NCBI RefSeq assembly: GCF_004366355.1
Contig: NZ_SODV01000002.1
Span: 2,334,768 to 2,398,767 of the forward strand
From: Dinghuibacter silviterrae
GTDB lineage: Bacteria; Bacteroidota; Bacteroidia; Chitinophagales; Chitinophagaceae
Length of the DNA stretch: 64,000 nucleotides
Reading direction: 5' to 3'
The notes under the pieces are model-generated. The model had not been told where the DNA came from. It did no database searches and saw only the letters and a program-made list of their open reading frames with translations. Positions 36,379 through 43,903 of this stretch are shown here, piece after piece; position 1 is the first letter of the stretch; each line of letters begins with the position of its first letter. The position numbers and the translations under genes are program-made.

Positions 36379-36386
36379 TATATTTG
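36379..36386 (+). promoter_or_regulatory. Promoter -7 box upstream of REC2
   Basis: TATATTTG matches TAnnTTTG and lies about 68 nt before the second response-regulator start. No TTG at 19-21 nt upstream is visible, so activity is not certain. It suggests that REC2 to YaiO may be transcribed apart from REC1. Confidence 0.4.
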
Positions 36387-36453
36387 CTTGACCTGCAATT
36401 ATAGCCCTCCATTTCTTACCTCTGAGCGCGTCCGGTAGTAGTACATTCACTAA

Positions 36454-36843
36454 ATGACTATTATGGAGAAGATCCTTATCATCGATGACAACGACATCGT
36501 TCAGATGGTATTGCAAAAGATCCTGGTAAAGGAGGGCTATTCCGTGGATGTGGCCGTCAACGGAAAAGAGGGCCTTACTTTTATCGACCAGGAAGAATAT
36601 GACCTTATCATTACGGATTTGATGATGCCGTACGCCAACGGCTTCGAGATCATCAGCAAGATCCGCCAGCACCCGAAGGGGCGTCATGCGCCCGTGATCA
36701 TCATTTCTTCCGTCACGCAGGAAGACTCCGTCTCGGAGGGCTTCAAACTGGGGGCGGACGACTACCTGAAAAAGCCGATCACCGGGAAGGAGTTGATACT
36801 GAGGGTTAAAAGGCTTATTGAGTCGAGAAAGAGTGCTAACTGA
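36454..36843 (+). CDS. Receiver-only response regulator (REC2)
   Basis: 129 residues; an alternative start MEKILIIDDND at 36463 would shorten it by three. A single REC domain: LIIDDND, phosphoacceptor D55 in DLIITDLMMPYANG, IIISSVT and YLKKPITG. No output domain. It lies 3 nt before the HEAT-repeat gene, so the two are almost certainly co-transcribed, and a physical link between phosphorylated REC2 and the HEAT protein is a plausible hypothesis. Confidence 0.92.
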   Translation: MTIMEKILIIDDNDIVQMVLQKILVKEGYSVDVAVNGKEGLTFIDQEEYDLIITDLMMPYANGFEIISKIRQHPKGRHAPVIIISSVTQEDSVSEGFKLGADDYLKKPITGKELILRVKRLIESRKSAN

Positions 36844-36846
36844 GAT

Positions 36847-38016
36847 ATGTTCAAGAACTTCACTTCGTACTTACAGGACAGCAGTGTCCCCACCGCCGTA
36901 TTCTACTATTTCCTTGACCTTCCCCTGGTCATACAGGTCGCTGTCGTCTTTATCTTCGTCGCGCTTTCCGCCACCCTCCTCGCTTATCTCAGCATTCTCA
37001 TCCGCCGCTACAGGGGTTACCGGGACGACAGAAAGGAAGCCACCATCCTGCCCATCATCGACCGTCTGCTGACCGAGCACGTGGTGCTCAACGAGGGGCT
37101 GTCGGAAAACAAACCCATCACCGATATCGACATCCCCCTGGACGAGTTCAGGATCCCCCTTTTCCACAACAAAGCAAACCGCCAGCTCCTCATCGAGCGT
37201 ATTATTAATTATAAGAAGAGCTTTTCCGGGGCTATCGCAGACCTTTTGCGGCAGCTTTACCTGGACCTGGAGCTGGAAAAAGTGTCCTTTAAAAAAATGA
37301 AGTCGGCCCATTGGAACCGGAAGGTCCAGGGGATGATCGAGCTAACGGACATGGATATGTCCATTTCGGATGTCAATATCCTTCCGCTCACGAATTCAAA
37401 AAACCGGGAGCTGCGGGCCGAAGCGCGCAACGCCTATATTAAATTAAGTAAAAACGAACCCTTCAAGTTTTTCGACGTGGTCACCGAGCCCCTGTTGATG
37501 TGGGACCAGATCGAATTGTTCAAAACCATCACCACCACCGAAGATATTTCCATCCCCAAGTTTGCCCGCTGGGTCACTTATTCTCCCAACAAAAGCATCG
37601 TTTCCTTTTGCCTCAAACTCATCGTTCATTACAATCAGCAGGATGCGGCCCCTGCCGTCCTCAAGCTCCTGGACAACAAGGACCATTCCCTCCGGGCGGA
37701 TGCGATCAATTGCCTGGGGAAGCTGCGGTATGAAGAGGCGGAGGATAAACTGGTCGCGATCTACAGCAACCAGCCGCTGAACTGCCAGATTGAAATCCTC
37801 AAGGCCCTCGGTCGTATAGAAACGGGGAACCAGATCCAGTTCCTGAGACAGGAATTCCTGCATTCCTCTGACTTCGACATCCGGAAGAACGCAGCCAAAT
37901 CCCTGGTCAAGACCCGGGCCACGCCCCAAAGCCTGATCGACGAGCTGATCGAAACGGGCACGGCGGAAAACATACTGATCCTGAAACATTGCATGAACCC
38001 CTTAATCAAGTTCTGA
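36847..38016 (+). CDS. Membrane-anchored HEAT-repeat protein
   Basis: 389 residues. One membrane helix at about 18-45 (PLVIQVAVVFIFVALSATLL) then RRYRGYRDD, placing the rest in the cytoplasm. The body is helical. From about 170 on, recurring pairs such as NRELRAEARNAYIKL, HSLRADAINCLGKLRYEEAEDKLVAIY and DFDIRKNAAKSLVKTRATPQSLIDEL have the spacing of HEAT/PBS repeats. Such repeats are protein-binding scaffolds. Its stop shares one base with the next start (TGATG), so it is translationally coupled to the GT2 synthase and likely part of the same complex. Confidence 0.88.
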   Translation: MFKNFTSYLQDSSVPTAVFYYFLDLPLVIQVAVVFIFVALSATLLAYLSILIRRYRGYRDDRKEATILPIIDRLLTEHVVLNEGLSENKPITDIDIPLDEFRIPLFHNKANRQLLIERIINYKKSFSGAIADLLRQLYLDLELEKVSFKKMKSAHWNRKVQGMIELTDMDMSISDVNILPLTNSKNRELRAEARNAYIKLSKNEPFKFFDVVTEPLLMWDQIELFKTITTTEDISIPKFARWVTYSPNKSIVSFCLKLIVHYNQQDAAPAVLKLLDNKDHSLRADAINCLGKLRYEEAEDKLVAIYSNQPLNCQIEILKALGRIETGNQIQFLRQEFLHSSDFDIRKNAAKSLVKTRATPQSLIDELIETGTAENILILKHCMNPLIKF

Positions 38017-39476
38017 TGGACAGTACGACGAATATATGGGATGTCATAGGGAATGTGTACCAAGGGGTGGTGTTCGCGTATGGAACCATCCTGCTGGTGA
38101 TCTATGCGCTCTTAGCCGTCATGTCCTTTATCGCCATACGCCTCTACCGGCGGCGCGCCAAGCTGGCCAGCTTTGAAAATATGCTCGGCTCCCCGCTCAC
38201 CCCTGGTATTTCCGTCATCGCGCCCGCATATAACGAAGGGTTGTCCATCATCCAAAACGTCCGTTCCCTGCTGACCCTGAACTATCCGCGTTTCGAGATC
38301 GTCCTGGTCAACGACGGGAGCACGGACAACTCCCTGATCCAGCTCATCGAGGCCTTTGACATGGTGAAGGTAGACTATGCTTATACGATCAAGATCCGCT
38401 GTCAGCGGATCCGGGGGATCTACAAATCGACCAACCCGGCGTACTCGCGTCTCCTGGTCATCGACAAGGTGAATGGGAAAAGTAAGGCCGACGCGTCCAA
38501 TGCGGGCATCAACGTGGCGAACTATGATTATTTCGTGTGCACGGACGTGGACTGTATCCTGGATAAAAATACGCTGCTGAAACTGGTCAAACCCGTCATC
38601 GAAGAACCGAAAAAGCGGGTCATCGCCACCGGGGCAACGCTGAGGATCGCCAATTCCTGCGAGATCGAGCAGGGGGTGATCGTGCGGATGCGGCCACCCC
38701 GGAGGCTTCTGCCCCGCTTCCAGGAAGCGGAATACGTCCGGGCTTTTGTCCTGGGGAAAATGGGGTGGAACCTGATCAACCTGGTGCCCAACGTGTCCGG
38801 GGGGCTTGGTCTTTTTGACAAGGAGGTGGCCATTAAAGCTGGCGGGTATGATGCACAATCGTTTGGAGAAGACATGGAGTTGATGGTGCGCATGTCGCGG
38901 TACGCCTACGAGAACAAGATCGACTACGCCATCCGGTATATCCCCGAAACCCTTTGCTGGACCGAAGCGCCCAATACGGTGAAAATCTTTATGCGCCAGC
39001 GTACCCGCTGGGCGCGGGGCCTGGCCCAGTTGATGTACGCGCACAAGGGTATGGTGTTCAACCCCCGGTATGGGAAAGTAGGCTGGATCCTGATGCCGTA
39101 TAACTTCTTTTTTGAGCTTATTGCGCCTGTCATCGAACTCACGGGGATCATTTATTATATCGTGCAGATTGTCCGGGGCGCCATCAACGCGGAATACGCC
39201 ATCCTGCTCCTGGTCTTTGTGTACCTGTATTCGGTCATGATCACGACCATCGCCATCCTTTGGGACCAGCTGGCATTCCGGCACTACAAGACGATGAAGG
39301 AAGTGCTTTTGCTGTGCACTACCCCCTTCATGGAATTTCTTTTGTACCACCCGATGATCGTCCTTTTTTCGATACGCGGCTACTACTATTTCCTCACGGG
39401 GAAAAAGCACAGCTGGGGGAATATGCAGCGCCAGGGTTTTGGGAATACGACGGTCCAACAAAAAGTGGCTGTATAG
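38016..39476 (+). CDS. Processive GT2 glycosyltransferase (polysaccharide synthase A)
   Basis: 486 residues. An N-terminal membrane helix (about 14-45) precedes a GT-A catalytic domain: GISVIAPAYNEG, VNDGSTDNS, CTDVDCIL (DxD near residue 176) and QRTRWARGL (the QxxRW motif of processive synthases, near 328). The C-terminal 130 residues hold about four more membrane helices. This plan is that of chitin/hyaluronan/PgaC/BcsA-type synthases, which polymerise a sugar and push it across the inner membrane. It lacks a PilZ domain, so c-di-GMP control through the enzyme itself is not evident. Sugar identity unknown. Confidence 0.93.
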   Translation: MDSTTNIWDVIGNVYQGVVFAYGTILLVIYALLAVMSFIAIRLYRRRAKLASFENMLGSPLTPGISVIAPAYNEGLSIIQNVRSLLTLNYPRFEIVLVNDGSTDNSLIQLIEAFDMVKVDYAYTIKIRCQRIRGIYKSTNPAYSRLLVIDKVNGKSKADASNAGINVANYDYFVCTDVDCILDKNTLLKLVKPVIEEPKKRVIATGATLRIANSCEIEQGVIVRMRPPRRLLPRFQEAEYVRAFVLGKMGWNLINLVPNVSGGLGLFDKEVAIKAGGYDAQSFGEDMELMVRMSRYAYENKIDYAIRYIPETLCWTEAPNTVKIFMRQRTRWARGLAQLMYAHKGMVFNPRYGKVGWILMPYNFFFELIAPVIELTGIIYYIVQIVRGAINAEYAILLLVFVYLYSVMITTIAILWDQLAFRHYKTMKEVLLLCTTPFMEFLLYHPMIVLFSIRGYYYFLTGKKHSWGNMQRQGFGNTTVQQKVAV

Positions 39477-39479
39477 ACT

Positions 39480-41000
39480 ATGGTGGAACCGATGAATATA
39501 TGGGATTATGTCCGGCACATTTACGAGAGTTCGGTCTTTGTCTACGGGATGACCATGCTCCTCATGTATGCCCTCCTGGCCATCCTTTCTTTTATATCGA
39601 TCCAGCGCTTCCAAAAACAAAACAGTTATTCCGACTATAAAAAGATCCTGGGGTCGCCCCTTGCACCCGGCATCTCGGTCATCGCCCCCGCCTTTAACGA
39701 GGGCGTCACCATCATCCAGAACGTCCGTTCCCTGCTGACGCTCAACTATCCCCGTTTCGAGGTGATCATCGTCAACGACGGGAGCACCGACGACACGCTG
39801 CAAAAGCTGATGACGGAGTTCGAGATGGTCCAGGTGGACTTTGCCTACAACGAAAAGATCCGTTCCCAGCCGGTTCGCCGCATTTTCAAGTCCACCAACA
39901 GGGCATACGAAAAACTCGTGGTGGTGGACAAGGTCAATGGGAAAAGTAAGGCGGACGCGTCCAACGCGGGCATCAATGCGTCTTCGTTCAATTATTTCCT
40001 TTGCACGGACGTGGATTGTATCATCGAAAAGGACACCCTCCTGAAGATGATACAGCCCTTCATGAACGAGGAGGGCACGAGGATCACCGAGGTGGGTGAA
40101 CCCTGCCCCGAATGCGGGTACATCCACATCAAGGAAGAAAGCCGCCGGGTCATCGCCACGGGCGCCACCCTGCGGATCGCCAACAGTTGCGAGGTGGAAG
40201 AAGGCGTGTTGGTCCGGATGCGTCCCCCCAAGGCGATCATCCCTCGTTTCCAGGAAATGGAATACATCCGGTCTTATGTCCTCGGGAAGATGGGCTGGAG
40301 CATGATCAACGCCGTACCCAACGTTTCCGGTGGTCTTGGCTTGTTTGACAAGGAGGTCGCCATCAAGGCGGGTGGATACGACCCCCGCAGCTTTGGGGAA
40401 GACATGGACCTTATAACCCGGATGTGCGCCTATATGAAGGATAACAAACAGAAGTACGCCATCCGGTATATCCCCTCCACCCAGTGCTGGACCGAGGGCC
40501 CTCCCAACCTGAAAATCCTAAGCCGCCAGCGGACCCGCTGGGGACGCGGGCTCATCCAGATCATGACCCTCCACAAAAAGATCATCTTCAACCCCCGCTA
40601 CGGCACCCTGGGCCTGGTGGTCTTTCCCTACAACCTTTTTTTTGAGTTCCTGGCCCCCATCATTGAAATCACCGGCATCCTGTATTATATCTACATCATC
40701 GCCACGGGCCAGATCAACTGGCACTTTGCCCTGATCCTGCTCCTTTTCGTCTACCTCTATTCCGTGATGATCACCACCTTTGCCATCCTCTGGGACCAGA
40801 TCACCTACCGCTATTACAAGACCTGGCACGAGGTGGTCGGTTTGGCCAGCATGGCTTTCCTGGAGCCGATCATCTACCATCCGCTCATCGTTTTCTTTGC
40901 CATAAGGGGATACTTTTATTTCATCACCGGGCGCAAACACGTCTGGGGGAACATGCAGCGCCAGGGTTTTGGGCAGAGAGCCAAACCCCAGGCGGGATAA
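39480..41000 (+). CDS. Processive GT2 glycosyltransferase (polysaccharide synthase B), Cys-containing insertion
   Basis: 506 residues, a close paralogue of the synthase just upstream over its whole length (shared NVRSLLTLNYPRFE, VNGKSKADASNAGIN, NVSGGLGLFDKEVAIKAGGYD, HxWGNMQRQGFG). Motifs: VNDGSTDDT, CTDVDCII and QRTRWGRGL. It differs by an insertion of about 20 residues at about 196-222 that contains CPECGYIHIKEE, right after the DxD-containing subdomain. CPxCG with a nearby His could bind metal, but only two Cys are present. Three bases separate it from copy A. Two synthases side by side suggest a heteropolymer or a two-subunit enzyme. Confidence 0.93.
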   Translation: MVEPMNIWDYVRHIYESSVFVYGMTMLLMYALLAILSFISIQRFQKQNSYSDYKKILGSPLAPGISVIAPAFNEGVTIIQNVRSLLTLNYPRFEVIIVNDGSTDDTLQKLMTEFEMVQVDFAYNEKIRSQPVRRIFKSTNRAYEKLVVVDKVNGKSKADASNAGINASSFNYFLCTDVDCIIEKDTLLKMIQPFMNEEGTRITEVGEPCPECGYIHIKEESRRVIATGATLRIANSCEVEEGVLVRMRPPKAIIPRFQEMEYIRSYVLGKMGWSMINAVPNVSGGLGLFDKEVAIKAGGYDPRSFGEDMDLITRMCAYMKDNKQKYAIRYIPSTQCWTEGPPNLKILSRQRTRWGRGLIQIMTLHKKIIFNPRYGTLGLVVFPYNLFFEFLAPIIEITGILYYIYIIATGQINWHFALILLLFVYLYSVMITTFAILWDQITYRYYKTWHEVVGLASMAFLEPIIYHPLIVFFAIRGYFYFITGRKHVWGNMQRQGFGQRAKPQAG

Positions 41001-41010
41001 ACAATTGCCT

Positions 41011-43902
41011 ATGCGGATCGTCCACGTCGTATTTTTTCTTTGTTGTGCAACTGGCGCCCTGGCCCAAACGCACCGGAGCTCCTCCGAGCTGGCCCAAGCC
41101 GCCAGGGATGCCATGGCCCAAGGAAAATACCCGGAGGCGTTGGACCTGGCGCATCGGGCGACACTTAAAAGTCTCGGTGACCTGGATGTTCAATTCGTGC
41201 TTGGCCGGGCCTACCTCCTGAACCACTACCCCGACAGCGCCTGGCAGGTGCTCAAGGCCATTGTCGACAAGGATCCGAAATATAGGGATGCCTACCTCCT
41301 GCTGGCCAACATCGAACTCGAACGGCACAACCCCGGCGAGGCCCTTTGCTATATCGACGACGGTCTCTACAACTATCCCGATGACAAGGAATTCGCCCTG
41401 AAGAAGTTTTCCATCCTCCAGACCATGCGCAACCCCGCGCTGGCCGACGAACAGGGACAAGCCCTCCTCGACCGTTACAACCAGGACACCGGCGTCCTCC
41501 GGACGTACATCGCCTATAAGATCGAGTCCGCCCAGCGCTATACAAAGCTCAAAGACTTTACCCGCGCCGCCTATGAATACCGGAAGGTGCTGGAGGTAGA
41601 CCCTGTGAACGCAGAAGCCCTCCAGGGCATCTACGGCCTCCAGGTCCGTACCGGCAGCTACGAAGACGCCCTTTCCAGCGTCAACAGCGCGCTGGTGGAA
41701 CACCCCGATGACTATAGCCTTCTGATGCGGAAGATGTCCCTGCTCCAGGAACTCAAGCGGTATCCCGAGGCCATCGAAGTGCTGCAACATATTTTAAAAG
41801 TCTATCCCGCTGACGCCAAGGCCCGCCAGCTCGACGTCGACCTCCGTATGGAGGCCGGCCGCTATTTCATGAGCGAGGACCCCTACCTCCAGTTCCAGGC
41901 CGTGCTCGACAAATCCCCTTCCAACCGGGAAGCCCTCGACTACGTGATCAACCTCGCGTCCGCCCGCGGCCTCAATGCCGACGCGCTGGCCTTTGTCAAC
42001 CGCGCGCTGCACTACTATCCCGGCGACCGGGCCCTCCTTGCCAAAAAGGTCAGTATCCTCGAAAGCCTCCAGAAATACACCCAGGCCGCAGACATCACGC
42101 GCCAACTCTTTCTTGGCCCCGGTGGCTCTTTGTATCGCGACCAATACATTACCCTGCTCGAAGCCAGTGGCCGCGCCTATATGAGCGACCTCGCCTACGA
42201 CAGCGCCCTGGCCACCTTCCACGACGTCCTTGAGATCAGCCCCGCCGAACCCGCCGCCCTCAACTATTCCATCAATATCCTCAGCGCGCAAAAGAATTAT
42301 GGCGCCGCCATCGCCCTGCTGGACAAAACCTTGCGTCTTTACCCGGGCGACGAGGCGCTGCTGCTCAAAAAGGCGGGAATACTCCAGGATGATACCCGTT
42401 ACGGGGACGCTGCCCTTGTTCTTGACACCCTGGTGCAAGCCCACCCCGAAAACACGCGTTACCGCTCCTCCCTCGTCGACCTCATTCTCGTGCAGGGGCG
42501 TCAGATGATGCAGGTGGAGGACTATGATGCGGCCGACGGCGCGTTCACCCGTGTGCTTGCGTTGGACCCCGGTAATACCGAGGCGTTGGGTACGCTCATC
42601 AACATAGAACTCGCCCGCGGCGTTGTCGACCCCGGCCCCCTCGATTCCGCGCTGATTGTCGCCGACCTTGCGCTTTCGCGTTATCCAGACTCCAGGGACT
42701 TCCTGCTTAAAAAAGCGTCCGTACTGGAAGCCCTCCACCGCTATCCCGAAGCGTATGCGATCACCGACGCCCTCCGCGATCGCTATCCATACAACGCGAA
42801 GATCCGCGATCAATACATAGATGAGCTTCTTTCTTCCGGGCGTGCCTACAGCAGCCAGGGGCAGCCTGAGCTGGCGCTCGGCGAATACCGTCGTGTGCTG
42901 GCTGTCCGGCCGCGGGATTCGGCGGCGCTTATGTATGCGATCAACATCCTGAATGACCGCGGCACGGCTGCGGCCTCCGCGCCCGCCGACACGGCTTCCT
43001 TGGACAGTGCCCTTGCCCTCACGGCGCAGGGTCTGCGGTTTTATCCCGGCAACGAATACTTCACGCTGAAGCGCGCCGTCATTCTCGAAAACCTCCACCG
43101 CTACGCCGACGCCGTAGCCCCCGCCGATTCGGTGGCGAAGATCGACCCCACCGACGCCCACCGCGACTATGCCGACTACCTCCGGAGCAAGACCTTCCGC
43201 AACGCGCTGGGTCTCTCCTACCTCAGCTCCCACTTCGACTCCCTCGAAGCCGCCAACATCGCCACCCTACACTATGTGCGCTATAGTAAAAACGGTTCCA
43301 GCTTCGACACCAAGCTCAACTTTGCCGGCCGCGCCATCGGCACCGGTCTTCAGCTTGAAGAGGAAATATACTATACCCACAACGACCGCTGGGACTCGTA
43401 TATAGACGCCGCCCTTGCCAACGACAACGTTTTCCCCCGTATCCGTCTCGCCTACTCCATTACCTACAACTTCAAAGGCGGCTGGGCCGGTGAGCTCGGT
43501 GGACGCTACCTCAACCTCGACTCCATTTCCGTCTATTCCGGCGTCGCCTCCGTCACCAAATATTTTGGAGACTTCTATATTAATGCCCGCGGGTACCTCA
43601 TTTTCGCCCCCGGCAAAATGTACGAAGCAGGTGTACTCACTGCCCGCCAATACCTAAACAACAAAACCGACTTTTTATACGGTGCCCTCGGGATCGGCAA
43701 TTCCCCCGACGAATTCAGCCGCAACTACCAACTTGGCCAAAACCTCGGCAGCCAGACCTATAGCATCGGCGCCGGTTACCAAAAGACCTTTGCCTACCGG
43801 AATGTCGTCAACCTCTCGGGGACCTGGTACAGCCAGCGCCTGGCTCCCGGGCGTTACCGGAATCAGTATGACCTCATGTTGAGCTACCTAAGAAAATTCT
43901 AA
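41011..43902 (+). CDS. TPR-repeat protein with C-terminal YaiO-type outer-membrane beta-barrel
   Basis: 963 residues from ATG 41011, which gives a signal peptide (MRIVHVVFFLCCATGALAQ); the frame opens earlier but codes the end of the GT2 gene. Residues about 25-720 are about 17-20 TPR-like repeats (e.g. YPEALDLAHRATLKS, YEDALSSVNSALVEHPDDYSLL, YPEAIEVLQHILKVYPADAKA). The last 225 residues are amphipathic strands (GLSYLSSHFDSLEAANIATLHYVRYSKNG ... YDLMLSYLRKF) that match the YaiO family. PgaA of the PNAG system has the same TPR-plus-barrel plan, so an outer-membrane export pore for the GT2 product is the likely role. It follows copy B by 10 nt. Confidence 0.9.
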   Translation: MRIVHVVFFLCCATGALAQTHRSSSELAQAARDAMAQGKYPEALDLAHRATLKSLGDLDVQFVLGRAYLLNHYPDSAWQVLKAIVDKDPKYRDAYLLLANIELERHNPGEALCYIDDGLYNYPDDKEFALKKFSILQTMRNPALADEQGQALLDRYNQDTGVLRTYIAYKIESAQRYTKLKDFTRAAYEYRKVLEVDPVNAEALQGIYGLQVRTGSYEDALSSVNSALVEHPDDYSLLMRKMSLLQELKRYPEAIEVLQHILKVYPADAKARQLDVDLRMEAGRYFMSEDPYLQFQAVLDKSPSNREALDYVINLASARGLNADALAFVNRALHYYPGDRALLAKKVSILESLQKYTQAADITRQLFLGPGGSLYRDQYITLLEASGRAYMSDLAYDSALATFHDVLEISPAEPAALNYSINILSAQKNYGAAIALLDKTLRLYPGDEALLLKKAGILQDDTRYGDAALVLDTLVQAHPENTRYRSSLVDLILVQGRQMMQVEDYDAADGAFTRVLALDPGNTEALGTLINIELARGVVDPGPLDSALIVADLALSRYPDSRDFLLKKASVLEALHRYPEAYAITDALRDRYPYNAKIRDQYIDELLSSGRAYSSQGQPELALGEYRRVLAVRPRDSAALMYAINILNDRGTAAASAPADTASLDSALALTAQGLRFYPGNEYFTLKRAVILENLHRYADAVAPADSVAKIDPTDAHRDYADYLRSKTFRNALGLSYLSSHFDSLEAANIATLHYVRYSKNGSSFDTKLNFAGRAIGTGLQLEEEIYYTHNDRWDSYIDAALANDNVFPRIRLAYSITYNFKGGWAGELGGRYLNLDSISVYSGVASVTKYFGDFYINARGYLIFAPGKMYEAGVLTARQYLNNKTDFLYGALGIGNSPDEFSRNYQLGQNLGSQTYSIGAGYQKTFAYRNVVNLSGTWYSQRLAPGRYRNQYDLMLSYLRKF

Positions 43903-43903
43903 C

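Noticed and set aside
38112-40127. A 671-codon open frame on the minus strand across both GT2 genes
   Set aside because: It is antisense to two intact synthases with full motifs. Its internal near-duplication only mirrors the two GT2 paralogues, and the translation (His/Arg/Asp-rich, no fold) is typical of a shadow frame in GC-rich DNA.
40060-40152. Full zinc ribbon in synthase B
   Set aside because: Only one CPxC pair and one nearby His are visible; a four-ligand site cannot be claimed.
41794-43233. A 479-codon minus-strand frame within the TPR-YaiO gene
   Set aside because: It is low in recognisable motifs and caused by the GC-rich third positions of the plus-strand gene, which has a signal peptide, TPR units and barrel.
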